Assembly (NCBI RefSeq): GCF_023856365.1
Contig: NW_026042399.1
Coordinates: forward strand, 248,001-312,000
Reading direction: 5' to 3'
Length of the DNA stretch: 64,000 bases
From: Brienomyrus brachyistius
Lineage: Eukaryota; Chordata; Actinopteri; Osteoglossiformes; Mormyridae
Of this stretch, positions 46,471-58,735 are shown piece after piece. Position numbers and translations under genes: made by a program. How positions within the stretch are numbered: the stretch's first letter is position 1; each line of letters opens with the position of its first letter. A model generated the notes under the pieces. That model did not search any database. It was not told the DNA's origin and was given only the letters and a program-made list of their open reading frames with translations.

Positions 46471-48327
46471 TTGAGTAATGTGGCACAAAGCAACCCTTCT
46501 TTGCCACAGGAAATGTCTGGTGCAATTTCTTTTTTAATTGTACATGTCAATTGCATAATACCCTAAACTAATTCATTATTATTTCTATTATTATCATCAT
46601 CATCAGTATTTCATTAGTATTCCATGGTATTTAGATTTTTCAGGAATCAGTGTGTGTACTGTATACTTTTTAATTTATTTGCACTATGTGTAGTGTCTCT
46701 GCAGCTGTATATACTTGCTGCATTATGCACAAGAACTTCCCTCAGGCATCAGTATAGTTAATCAAATGTAATATTTCTTGCTTGTTTATTAAGTTGTTTT
46801 AGGTATTTTGTGTGTTCCACTTAATTTAGTGTAATTAGTCCTAGTTGACTCAGGTTTAGTTAGATTTTTCCTTCTGTTGTTCCTCTGCATCATGCTACTG
46901 TCATAAAATTTCAATGTCTTACCTAACTTAAGAGTTTTGTGCATTGTGTTTTGGAGAGAAAGAAATCATTACTTTTTTTCTTTAGATTCATCCACTGATT
47001 CTATCACCTATGACACATTCCCCCTGAATATTTGTTTGTTTATTTATGTATTTGCTTGGGGGATGGAATTAACAAACAGAAATAACTGAATGAATCAGGG
47101 TAGTGAAAAACATTTATAAACTTATCATTTTGGTATTGGTACGATCCTGTTCTGGTTAGTTAGCCGAGGGAGTAAATCATCCGGAGTTTCATCTCTCAAT
47201 CTCCTCCTACACCCACTCAGCATCACAGTATGGACTCCCCAATGCAACTGATCTGCACGTATTTGTACTCTGGGAGGAAATTGAAGCCCCCATAGGAAAA
47301 ACTCAAAGCCTACAGACATATGCACAAAACCAGGGGACATGCTCAGTTCTGCAGGCCTGGAAGTGTGAGAGAAGGCTATTTATTGAGTTTCCCCTCTGCC
47401 CCTGGTAAAGATGAAACATGCACAAGTCATTAAACACACATATACTTACATGAAAGTCTGACTGATACTGGAGCTTCCAGTGCCCGTAAACCAGGTACTG
47501 GGGTACTCCATTTCCTTCTTGATAATTAGCGCCATTGAAAAAAAAAACGGTGCCTTTCCTAATATTAACTGACTCTCAGACAAATGTACTGCTTGAAGAC
47601 CCTGCCACTATTCGCATTTTCCAGCAGGAGTCACAAATCTTCATTGCATTCAGTTTATTCTCAGATGAGCTCATGCATGTTTCTATGTGCATCTTTACAC
47701 TTAAACAAATACAGCTAACCTCTGTTGTTATATTCCATATATATTTGTCGTGACTGGCCTTTTTTCTCAAATGATGGATTTCTGAAACTAAAACTGACAG
47801 TATTCTAAAATATTTATATTGCCACATCATCGACACATGTTCTAATATGACATAGCATTCCCCTGGACCATAGTGCGACTTAGAGACAAGATATAACATG
47901 CCCTTCACGGTAAAACACTAGATAGGTGCAACACTTAATGTCAACGTTGTCAATGTCAATGTTGACTTAATGTCAACGTTAAATTCATGGATTCGCAAAT
48001 TAAGTAACACGGTTACAGTACAAAAACGAGCAGAGCTGTGTATGGCATGACTATCTCGCGGCGGCGACAAAATATGCTTATCCTTCTAATTATTCAGAAG
48101 AAAATATATTTGCAAGCACAGCCGTTCACGGCTTCCGTACAAAAAGCTGTCACTACGCTACAGGAAGAATACACGACCAATATAGGATTTACACAAGTCT
48201 GCTTCTTTTGTTTTATTTAGTAACAACTTTCACAAAAATTGACAGCAATACTGCTAAAAGTGCAGATCTGTTGCCAAATTAAATAAACAAAGAAATTAAT
48301 CATAAAAATATTCAAAGTATATACAGC
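46471..48327. other. Non-coding A/T-rich interval
   Basis: I see no exon, RNA gene or intact element. The short open frames here lack domains and splice context. Confidence 0.55.
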
Positions 48328-48471
48328 CAGGGGCGCCGCTAGCAATTTTGGGCCCTATGACAAAATATGAGGTTGGGCCCCCCTACCACACCCATTCAGA
48401 TCTCTGGGGGCCCCTAAAGGGCGTGGGCCCTTAGAATTGTCCCAACTTTCCCCCCCTTAGCGGCGCCCCTG
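48328..48471. mobile_element. hAT-type MITE with target-site duplication (144 bp)
   Basis: The terminal inverted repeats CAGGGGCGCCGCTA and TAGCGGCGCCCCTG are perfect over 14 bp. The 8-bp target-site duplication TATACAGC lies at 48320-48327 and 48472-48479. The CAG...CTG ends and the 8-bp duplication are diagnostic of hAT elements. Non-coding. Confidence 0.93.
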
Positions 48472-48479
48472 TATACAGC

Positions 48480-51400
48480 TAACCATTTCCAATCGAAAAG
48501 TACATACAAGTCTCCAATATAAGTTATACAATGGAGCGCAGATAAAACTTTTAAATAGTAATTAACCAAACTATATAAAGAATACAAGTTTGAATACAGG
48601 TAATTTGTATAAATTTTACTGTGTTCAGACTGAAAAATCAGCACCAGCCTTACACACATTGCAGTTCTGCTTTTTTCTTCTTTTAGCATAATTACCCGTT
48701 TCACGTTCACGAGGCAGAAGATCCCTGCAAATGTGAAAATTCACAAGTAACAGGCACCATTAACCTCAAGCCATAACAGTCTGCTAGCCTGAACAATAGC
48801 AAACTCTATGTATTACCAATTATTACGCAGGTTGTCACTTTATCAAATCATGACTGTTACTAAGAAGTGGGAGTGAAACGCGTGTCACGAGATCTCGCGA
48901 TATTACAACATGACGAGATTTCTCGTTGGAGCGAAAAGCCGTTTCACGAATGCGCTGCAAATGAGCTGCTGTAAATATGTCGGCATCTGACTAAATTACT
49001 ATAGTAGATACCCCAGACACTTTTGAATCTTTTGTGTGTCAGCATTTCGGGTGCCCGGCGGAAAATATAAATGGCGAAAGGGAGACAGACAAAACACGAA
49101 CCATCTGTAAGGACTGTAGAAAGCTAATGCCGCACACAGCGGCTAATGCTACTACTAACTACTATGCAAAGCCATTTGCAGCACCATCATAGCTCTTTAT
49201 TTAAATTCACTGCACCGGTGAAGAAAACATTTTTTAAAAAATGTTATGTTTATTATTGGGTGCTTTCCACTTCATGCACCCACATACAGCGCTAGCTTAA
49301 AGCAATGCATTCTGGTCCTGACGCAATGCATCATGGTTATATTTTTTATCGCCCGTTGCATTACGTCACCATGTCACATGGTACCAAAACTCCGCGAGAG
49401 CAAGACACATCAGGCAGCACCTCTTAGCAGGCTGCACAGGCTGGATCCGCCTCCATTACGACACAACTTTGCCCTTATTGGCTTAAGATTTTAGTTACAT
49501 ACATGACGTTTGTATATCTGCTATTTCTCCCGAGAAGCAGGTAAAGCGGTAACTGCTTTTCAATTAATTTACTTGGTAAAATTAAATTTAAATAAATGAT
49601 ATGAATATTGTAATAGTACTCGTGAGCTTTGTTTGTTGTTAGTTACTATAATGTTGCGCTGCTTTATTTGTTTAATCGTCTTGTCTGTGAAGACATTCAA
49701 GTTAATCAAATAAGAACTGCACTGTACACTGTACATGACCATAAAAACTTTGAATCCTTGAAATAAATGTTTTTGATCTTTTCCTTGGCAGTTATCTTTT
49801 TACACAGGGCCTCTATGTACACAATAGTTATTTTTTTCACGACTAACAGTATGGATCAGGAGTTGGTTATTGTAAAAGAAGTAATGTGCATGCAGGTGAT
49901 ATTTGTATAGATTTATATTTACCCCTAGGTGATAAGTTTGACAGTCATTTCTTTTACCGTTTGGCCTCTCGGTTGAACATAATAGTGGCGCGAGCAGCTC
50001 CACTTGGTTTTTTAAAAATACTCAGCCATGAACTTTTGGTGAACTCAGGTGAATCCCTTCCTTCAGTAGTAAACCTTGGTAGTTTCAGCCGTTTACACAT
50101 TGTCTCACTAAAAGGTTGATAATATATTTGTCCTTTTACATAGTGATAAAATATACGCGATAAAAATGTGAATATTCATAGATTCAGGACTAACAAAGTA
50201 GCTAACAGAAACTCAGACTAACAAAAGGTGCAAATACATACTCAGTTGGTTCCATTGTGTTGATTACATTATAATGTTTACATTGTAATGATTATATCAT
50301 GGATATTTGGCATACTTTTTATAAAATCGTAATTCTTATATTCTGCGTTATATAGTGCTAAATAATATTCCATAGATGGATGGACTTTATTAATCCCCGT
50401 GGGGAAATTGTGTTTTTTATGTCTCCCTCAACTTACTCTTTGTGGAGTAAGTTGTCCGCGAAGTGCAGCTACCTGTTGGGGCGCCCAGGGAGCTGGGGGT
50501 TAAGGGCCTTGCTCAAGGACCCACAGACGTGCTGAGGCTGGGTTAGTTTCAACTGGTGACCTCATTACAGGCACAAGGACTGACCCCTGCCCCCCAACTG
50601 TGTATGAGTAGCATTTATGCTGTTTCTTGAGTGTGAGCTAGTACATAAACCAGCTAGTGCTCACCATTGCAAAAATACTCTAGCTTTCTGTCATACACAT
50701 TTTTTTATTTTCTTACATTGTCCGTTTTTGTTCATAGTCTGTAATATTCTGAATAACGACAATGTAGAGGAAAAACAGATTAAATTCTCCTTGTTTGTAA
50801 TTTCCCCATGTAATCCACTGCCTTGTGGTAAGAGGTGCAAAAGTCAGACGCGTTGAATGATGAGGATACGATATTGAGTTTAGTTCTTGAGAGGATTTAT
50901 TCATATGATATTTTAACACACAGTACTTTGAACTGGTTTGTTTGGCGCAAAAGGGCCGATATGCAGACACCATCACACATGGCAAATACGGTCAATGACT
51001 GTTTCACTTTGCACCTTCAGCCCTGAGCCGCGTAATCTCAGCACCTTTAATAACAACCATTGCTGCCTCCTACAGGTGGGAATACACTTAGACAATAGTA
51101 AATATCACTAAGGCAGGCAAGTACCTCTCGTTTCAAGTGTTGCAATACTATATAACATTATATTATAAACAATAAATACGAATAAATAAAAACATTAAAC
51201 AAATAAACATAATCAATAATATTCATGAATAATTATGCTTAATATACAAATAAAAGAATAGCTCCTGCAGATGATTTCAGATAACTACTGGAACAATGAG
51301 TTCTGGAGGGGAGCAAGCTCTGTTACATGCTATAGAAATGTTGATCTGATTCCTTTCATTATCAGATTGTTACCACTGTTAAAAACCACAGATATTGTAT

Positions 51401-51700
51401 TCTGATTGTATGCATTTCCTTATTAGGGCATGTCAGTTACTTCTGTTAAAAAATCCGTTTATTCTGACGTCGTAAATTTCCTGATCAGAGTTTACCCTCT
51501 TTAAAGTGATGGAGGTCCACTTGTGCCAAAGATACATCGATATGCATATGAGATTTCGTTTGTGCCAAAAATATGTAAATAGCACACAGTCCATGTCGAC
51601 TGAGCATGTGACAAAGAATTTTTCTGTGACAATTCTATTTTGTCAATGAGTTTGTCTGTGGAGCCCCTGAAGGGACCTAATGGTGTCCGCTAATTAGATA
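48480..51700. other. Non-coding interval
   Basis: No gene was recognised. A dispersed repeat at about 50384-50600 starts TGGACTTTATTAATCCCCGT and contains GGGGGTTAAGGGCCTTGCTC, shared with 10640-10765. The rest is A/T-rich without recognised structure. Confidence 0.55.
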
Positions 51701-51716
51701 CCCAGAAATAAACTGT

Positions 51717-53215
51717 GTGGCTCCTGCCCAAGCATTGCTGCCCAAACAGCAGCTTCCTCCTTATGCCACCGAGGGAGGAGTAGCCAGTGGTTCCCCTGCC
51801 CCTTCCCCTCTCCCCCCTGCAGACGAGGATCATAACCATTCAGCACCCGACTCTACCTCCTTCTCGGTGAAGAAGTGCCGTGGCGAAACGCTCAGGCAGC
51901 AGGACGAGGTAGCAGAAATTCTTGCCCCTATGTTGGTATGTCCAAATCCTCAAGGGGGAGATAAGGTTTGCTCATCTGACACTGTAGATGAAGGAGTTGA
52001 ACATAAGAACATAAGAACTATACAAACGAGACGAGGCCATTCGGCCCATCAAGCTCGCTTGGGGAGAACTAAACTAATAGCTCAGAGTCGTTAAAATCTT
52101 ATCTAGCTCTGATTTAAAGGAACCCAAGGATTCAGCTTGCACTACATTATCAGGAAGACTATTCCATACTCTACACGCTGCGTAAAGAAGTGCTTCCTTA
52201 AATCCAGCTTGAAATGTTCTCCCGCTAATTTCCACCTATGGCCACGAGTTCGTGTATTTAAACTAATGCTGAAGTAACTATTTGGTTGAACAGCATCCAA
52301 ACCTGTTAGAATCTTATATACCTGGATCATGTCCCCCCTCAATCTCCTTTGCTTGAGACTGAACAGATTTAGCTCAAGTAACCGTTCCTCGTATGACATT
52401 CCTCTAAGACCAGGAATCATTTTTGTGGCCCTACGCTGCACCTTTTCTAAGGCCACAATGTCCTTTTTAAGATATGGTGACCAAACCTGCACACAATATT
52501 CTAGGTGAGGTCTCACCAAGGAATTGTATAATCTTAGCATTACCTCCCTTGACTTAAACTCCACACACCTGGAGATATACCCCAACATCCTATTGGCCTT
52601 TTTTATTGCTTCCCCACACTGGCGAGAATGGGACATGGAAGCATCAACATACACACCAAGGTCTTTCTCATGATCAGCTACCTTTATTTCAGTGACACCC
52701 ATGAAATACCTGTACTTTATATTTCTGCTCCCTAGATGGAGTACCTTATATTTATCGACGTTAAATTTCATCTGCCAGGTATCGGCCCAGTCACTAATTA
52801 AATCAAGATCCCGCTGTAGCTGCTGAGCCACTAATTCAGTATCTGCTACACCACCCACCTTGGTGTCATCTGCAAATTTCACCAGTTTACTGTATATATT
52901 GGTATCCATATCATTTATGTAAATTAGGAACAATAGTGGTCCTAAAATCGAACCCTGCGGTACCCCACTATGAACGCAAGCCCACTGTGAGTTGAAGGAC
53001 ATTGCCAGTGACCTGCTGGACCCCAGGCAGAACAGGCCTCACCATGCGACAGCCCTTCAGAGACTGGTCCTCCTGCGCATGGACTGGGGCATGATGCATC
53101 AGTTTAAACAGGAGCCTGGTAAATCCTGCGAGTGCTACACCAAGCGACTGATGGCAGCATTCTCCAACTACAGTGGGATGGACTCCACAACGGACCGAGA
53201 GTGTATGTGATGTAA
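51717..53215 (+). pseudogene. Degenerate LTR-retroelement gag-like region, interrupted by a LINE
   Basis: The part from 52997 to 53215 encodes a short frame with gag capsid-like features (a MHQFKQEPGKSCECYTKRL segment). 51717-52001 is a Pro/Ser-rich open stretch. A LINE with an 8-bp target-site duplication separates them. No protease, polymerase or envelope frame is near. The assignment rests on weak similarity, and the element is broken. Confidence 0.35.
52002..52988 (-). pseudogene. Non-LTR retrotransposon, RT C-terminal half, copy 2 (5'-truncated)
   Basis: The frame on the - strand has the RT motifs GVPQGSILGPLLFLIYIND and FADDTK (catalytic box), then VRPHLEYCVQVWSPYLKKDI. Its end is frameshifted after FFTQRV. 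The 3' end (lower coordinate) is GGGCCGAATGGCCTC-like, followed by repeats of TTCTTATGTTC. An 8-bp duplication GAGTTGAA lies at 51994-52001 and 52989-52996, marking insertion by target-primed reverse transcription. It is the same family as 40118-40690. Confidence 0.9.
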
Positions 53216-53610
53216 AATACACTAAGATAGGTAAAAACTCTTTTGTGGACTAAGTAAAACAAACATTTTATGTTCTAGTTTTCTTAAAACTACTGAAACA
53301 AATAATTGGCTACACTGCAGTTCCGCTGTTTTGTTTGGCACCCCTGCATGTCGTGCATTGTGTGGAAAAAACCTGAAGGCTGAGGAATGTTACGTAACAC
53401 AGCTAGAATGTAAAAACTCTCTCTGGTGTAATTCACTGCATAAAACCAATGGTGTTAAGTGTGATGTCTTCTTCATAACACTCCCTGATGTTTGTGTCCG
53501 TGACCATGAGATAGGGTGGGCTGCTTTTCTTCCTTCCTTTGACTAGTATTCCTCCTAAATTGTTCATCTGTATTTGCTGCATTGGTACTTGATGTGCGTG
53601 TGCCTTGTGT

Positions 53611-54135
53611 CACGATCGCCATTTAACGGGAGCGGCGGACGGGCAGGAAACAGGCAAGGCAGGCAGGATACGGGGATTTATTAGGAACACGGGGTGCAGG
53701 AAACATCTCACGCAGACGGACTTCAATGACGGACACTGAACTCTAGTAAGACATGAACTCAAATAGACAGGACTGATTGAAAATAATCGGACACAGCTGG
53801 GTACGATCAGGGAAGCACACGTGGATAATCAGGGGGCGTGGCACACACGGTGGTCAGACTGTCCGGGACCTCCTCGGGGACTAGGGCAGGAAAGTCTGGA
53901 GCTGGGTCAGGGACAGGAGTGGGGCCAGGAACAAGAGCCCCAGGGGGCACAGTCATTTGAGGCGGAGGGAGCGCCTCGGGCGTGGGCTCTGGGGCCGCAG
54001 GGGGCAGCGGAGGCGGCTGCTCAGGAGCTACGGGCAAAGCAGGCGGCGGCTGCTCGGGCTCTGGGGCCGCAGGGGGCAGCGGAGGCGGCTGCTCGGGCTG
54101 CGCAGGAGCTATGGGCGACGAAGGCAACTGCTCAG
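53611..54135 (-). repeat. Proline-rich coding repeat, copy 2
   Basis: An open frame of 106 residues (53807-54127, - strand) is rich in PPLPPAAPEPEQPP and ends VCATPPDYPRVLP, as at 33434. After its stop (- strand) comes a conserved non-coding part with AATAAA near 53677, ending GGCGATCGTGACA. Its relation to a retrotransposon is inferred from copy number and the polyadenylation signal. Confidence 0.5.
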
Positions 54136-54139
54136 ACGC

Positions 54140-55760
54140 TGTAGCAGGAACCCAGGACTTTATGCTCAGCCCACTGCTGTTAACTCCGATGACTCACAAC
54201 TGAGCAGCAATGCACATTTCGAATTCCATCATCAACATCAGGCAGATGACAAGACTGTTGTGGGTCTCATCAATAAAAACGGTGACTCAGCATACAAAGA
54301 GGAAGTGTGATGACTATCGGACTGCTGCAGAGCCAACAACCTGTCTCTGAATGTTGACCAAAGAGATGGTTGTTGACGTTAGAAGAACACAAAACACAGA
54401 GTGACCACTCTCTGCTGCACATCGATGGCTCATCTGTGGAGATCGTAGAGAGTACCAGATTCCTTGTTGTCCATCTGGCGGAGAATCTCACCAGGTCCTT
54501 CAACATCAGCTCCATAGTAAGGAAAGCACAGCAGCACCTCTACTCTCCACGGAAGCTCAGAAAAGCCCATCTCCCATTCTCACACTCTATTGGGGAACTG
54601 TTGAAAGCACCCTGAGCAGCTGCATCACGGTCTGCTTTGAGAACTGTGTCGCCTCAGATCACAAGTCCCTACAACAGATAGTGATGACAGGTGAGAAAAT
54701 CATTGGGAGTATCGTGTTAGAGAAATATGTACTTTTTTTATCATCATTTTGCTAGACGCTTAGAAACAACACCCTGCCGCAGCTTGATCTTAATTGAGCA
54801 ATAACACGTCTCAAGAACTGTCGCTTGAATATTTCCACCCCATATATGGTGACAAACAATGTTCAATGTCAGTTGCATATCCTGTTTGTGTACCTCAATA
54901 AAAGACACTGCGAGGGGAGTTACTCTTTCGAAGTTGGCTGAGTTCGACTGAGAGGCTGACACCTCGAGGTCAGGACCGGGCTTCCCTTTGTAAGGAAAAG
55001 TGGTAAAAATGTCCCAAGGTTCTTGGTTGATCATTTGAATGCAGACAATGTTAGGAATTTATGATCATGGGGGAAGCCAGGGAGAGAATGGGGGTTCCAG
55101 TTGGCACCACTATGGTGATAAGGATAAGATAAGGTGATAAGAATTGAATTACAATGATCATAAAAGTCTCCACCCTGTCCTGTCCCGTCCCTGTCTCAGG
55201 ATCCTCACACTCCAGGGGGTCACTCTTTATATGTAAATTCACTCACAACACCTACACACAACACCTTGGTGGGGAGGGCCTTTTTGGGTATAAAGGGGGG
55301 TGAAGAACTGTCTTCAATTTGTATCTGAGCTGCCTTTCAGTACCCGGTGTGTCTCTACACTGTATTACATTGTATTATTTTTGCTGTTCAATAAACCATC
55401 ATTTTGCTGAAACTGCGGAGACTCTGCAAGTGGATTCCCTACACCTTGCAGCAAGTAAAACGTCATCACAGCTGTCTGTGTTGTTCTGTGTTCAGAGACT
55501 GGTTTGTTTCCAGCGCATCTTCAGAAGAAGATAACCCTAACATATCTCTCCCCTCCATCACAGATATTCACACCACACACTGCATCCGCAAAGCCACCAC
55601 CATTGTGGATGACCCCACCCACCCCTCACATTATCGTTTCACCCTCCTGCCTTCTGGAAATAGGTCCCGGAGCATTCGGGCCTTCACAGCCAGACTCAAA
55701 CAGCTTTATCCCCCATGCCGTCAGACTACTGAACTCTCAGGGACTAATCTGATACCACAC
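54140..55760 (+). pseudogene. L2-like LINE RT C-terminal region, split by a solo LTR
   Basis: The left part encodes LHIDGSSVEIVESTRFLVV and IVRKAQQHLYSPRKLRKAHL. The right part (55543 onward) encodes SLPSITDIHTTHCIRKATT, DDPTHPSHYRFTLLPSG and SFIPHAVRLLNS in shifted frames. They are collinear parts of one L2-type RT, separated by 54715-55542. Frameshifts make it inactive. Confidence 0.8.
54715..55542 (+). mobile_element. Solo LTR (828 bp)
   Basis: The ends are TGTTAG and CTAACA, a TG...CA pair with a 6-bp inverted repeat. Flanks TATCG and TATCT form a 4-of-5 target-site duplication. It has a TATA box (GGTATAAAGGG, about 55287) and AATAAA at about 55391, in LTR order. It interrupts an L2-like LINE, which proves it is an insertion. 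No internal region remains, so it arose by LTR-LTR recombination. Class (gypsy or retroviral) is not determined. Confidence 0.8.
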
Positions 55761-56139
55761 ACACATACACTCATTAACACACTTTATTATTTAACTACTA
55801 TTTTTTATCTTATTGTCGCCATGTTTACAGTTACTTTTATTTATTTTTATTGCTACCTCATTGGACAACCAAACTGCGCCTTCTCAGTACTGGGTTTACT
55901 GTGCTGTTTGTGCTCGTTGGTGTCAGTTGTCCTCTCTTTTTGCACTGTCCTGCAATGTTTGCACAGTTTTTGCTCATTATGCACCATACAGTATGTTGCT
56001 AGGTTGGTATGTGTTAGTCTTCTGTTAATTTAAGTAGCACCTTGGTCCGAGGGAAACAGTTTCTTTTGTAACTGTACTATACTCAACTGTGTAAAGTTAA
56101 AAATAACATTAAAGACCTACTTGACTTTTACTGAACAGG

Positions 56140-56450
56140 TGCTAAAGTGAAATTACTTGCTTCTGGGAAAGAACTCCAGCTGAAATTCTGTACAACAATT
56201 ATGGGAGACATATGGGAAGGACGCGGTGTCAGACCTGCCCCAGTGGGACGAATGTGGTTTTCCTAGTAACAGCAGCTTCAGTCCCAATCAGATAAGCCAG
56301 ATGCATCTGAAATTAGAGGAACGGGATCAGACTGGTTGCTCAGGGACTAATGTGGTAGAACTAAAACAGAGACAAATTGGACGGTGTTTCAATTGTGGGA
56401 AAATGAGACAAAGCAGGCAGAGGAGATGCGGGTGGCAAAGAAGCATGAGA
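56140..56450 (+). pseudogene. Gag nucleocapsid-like fragment
   Basis: The frame includes the start of a zinc knuckle (RCFNCGK) followed by an Arg/Gln-rich stretch, without the full CCHC spacing. It may belong to the same broken element as 51717-53215. Confidence 0.35.
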
Positions 56451-56639
56451 TAAGGAATGCAGAGAATGTGGATGAGGGTGAGACTCCTGTGAAAACTGTG
56501 TATTGAAAATTAGGGCCATAGTATTGTCATCCATCCTGTCAGGGTATGGAAATGGCCTAATGCAGGAAGTGTCTTAATCCTATAACATCCAGCTGATTCA
56601 GGCTGTGGGGGACAGTGTAGTACTGCACTCTTCTGGCTG

Positions 56640-57180
56640 GGACCTTGAATAAATGAATGAATGTTACATTTATACAGCCCTTTTCTAAGATACACAAAGA
56701 GCTTTACAGAAGCACTGGGGAGCCACTTCAACCCAAACGTGAGGCAGCAGGAGAGGGGGCCCAGGCAGAGAGAACAGCCAACAAGACGGGTGCTTCCACA
56801 GACAGGACGGGGGCCCCGGCAGACCAACGCTGACGACTCCTGGGACCAAGTCAACAGAGCAGCTGTCGTCATTGTGACTCACCCTCATACATCCATCCAT
56901 TGTCTAAACCGCTTATGCTACTGGGTCGCGGGGGGTCCAGAGCCTATCCTGGAAGGATCTGTGCACGAGGCAGGGAACAACCCAGGACGGGGGGGCAGCT
57001 CATTGCAAGGCACATTCACACACCATTCACACACACATGCACTCCTACGGCCAATTTAGCAAGAGAGAACATGCAAACTCCCCACACATGTGACCCAGGC
57101 GGAGACTCGAACCTGAGTCCCAGTGGTGGGAGGTAACAGTGCTAATCACTGCACCACCAAGCAGCCCCACCCTCATACAT
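56640..57180 (+). repeat. Dispersed repeat and L2-type LINE tail
   Basis: 56648-56745 has TTTATACAGCCCTTTTCTA and AAAGAGCTTTACAGAAGC, a common fish repeat. 56885-57170 is a long L2-like tail: CATCCATCCATTGTCTAAAC, GGTCGCGGGGGGTCC, ACATGCAAACTCCCCACACA and ATCACTGCACCACCAAGC. Confidence 0.7.
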
Positions 57181-57649
57181 GATTTCTGATTCTTGATTTT
57201 AATCCCCTTTTCTGTTTTTGGCAACATATAAAGTGCTGTGAATGTCACTGTCAGATTGTCATATCATCCTCCAGTTGTCCCTTGTCACCCTGGATGCACA
57301 TTGAGTGTTTGCTAAATATTTTATCTTGTAGTGTTCCTGATTTTTTCCTGTGTTTTAATTTGCAATTCTCAAATTTCATGACTGGCATCCGTGGGGACGA
57401 TTAATTAAACCTGTTAACTCTGCACTTCAATTTCAAACTGTTGGTAACATGTGTACATATTTTTGTCTGATCTTTTCACCACCAGGTGGCGATATAGCAA
57501 CTCCAGAGTTATTGATGGCTAGAACAAAAAAAACACAGTAACACAGAGGTGTAGCTAAAAATTCTGGGCCCCTGACAGAATGTCACCTTGCGCCCTCTGT
57601 CGAATTTTACATTCTGTGAAAGAGATTTGTTGAGCCATCTTCCAATGTA

Positions 57650-58560
57650 ATCCAATCCAGCTCTTTATTTGAAAAGCACTTTAAACAACCTTATGGACCA
57701 AAGTGCTGCACAAAGGAATAAATAAAAACATTCACACACTTAAAAACGAAGTAAAAGAAATTTAATAAAAACCAAAACATTCAATGTGAGTAAAAGGCCA
57801 TTAATAAAAATTTAAAAAAATCTATTAATTAATAAAGAAAAGGCTAAGATTAAAATAAGATTTACTATTAAAATTAACATCTCACAATGTGTCAAAGGTG
57901 AAGGAGAAGAGATTAGAAGAGATTTAAAAACGGACAGAGGGGATTCCTCTCTAATGTGAAAAGGCAAGTCATTCCACATTTTAGGAGCTGCGACTGCAAA
58001 GGCTCGATCCCCTCTAAGCTCACGCTGAGTCTTAGGAACCGTCAGGAACAGCTGATCAGCTGACCTGAGAGAGCGGGTGGGGGTGTAAGGGTGAAGCAGC
58101 TCACACAGGTCAGATGGAGCAAGACCACTGAGGGCTTTAAAAGCAAATAACAGAATTTTAAAATGAATCCTAAAATGTACGGGCAGCCAGTGGAGTGAGG
58201 CTAAAATGGGGGAGACATGCTCATATTTCCATGTGCGGCAGCATTTTGAACCTTCTGGAGGTGAACAATAGTGGAGCCTCTAACCCCAACATAGAGGGCG
58301 TTACAGTGGTCCAAACTAGTAGTGACAAAAGAGTGGATTACTGTCTCAAAGTGCTGCCTAGAAAGAATTGGCTTTATTTTGGCCAACTGCCTCAATTGTA
58401 AAAAGCTTGACTTGACAACTAACCTTATCTGAGTGTCAAACTTAAGGTTGGTGTCGACTTTAACCCCTAGGTGTGTGATGACTGGTTTACAATATTGTTC
58501 CAAGGAACCTAAAATTACAGTGGAGGTCAGAGGAGTGGAGTTACCAAAAACCAACACTTC
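57650..58560 (-). pseudogene. Non-LTR retrotransposon RT C-terminal region, different family
   Basis: Frames on the - strand encode ITHLGVKVDTNLKFDTQI, HSFVTTSLDHCNALYVGV, VQNAAA, then LASLHWLPVHFRI-like and RGDRAFAVAAPKMWNDLP segments. These are hallmarks of an abundant fish LINE. A frameshift near 58210-58250 and loss of the 5' part make it a dead copy. It ends at an A/T-rich tail near 57720-57860. Confidence 0.8.
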
Positions 58561-58609
58561 TGTCCATTACCTCCCCACTTCCTTGTTAGTTACAATATTT
58601 GTTCTGCAT

Positions 58610-58735
58610 TACTGTACTGCTTTGGAGCCTTTTGATATTAAGGTGAATAACACAGGTGAAAAATTAAGGTGAAAAAAGAGACAGATGCATTGACAGCAGT
58701 CGTGGCCACACTTTGGACTGGGAGTGTAAGAGCAA
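58610..58735 (+). repeat. Tc1-like element tail
   Basis: AAGGTGAATAACACAGGTGA, AGAGACAGATGCATTGACAG and CACACTTTGGACTGGGAGTG parallel the 3' end of the Tc1 relic at 24600-24680. Only the terminal part is left. Confidence 0.5.

Noticed and set aside
53992..54203. Gly-rich frame on the + strand
   Set aside because: Antisense of the proline-rich repeat copy 2.
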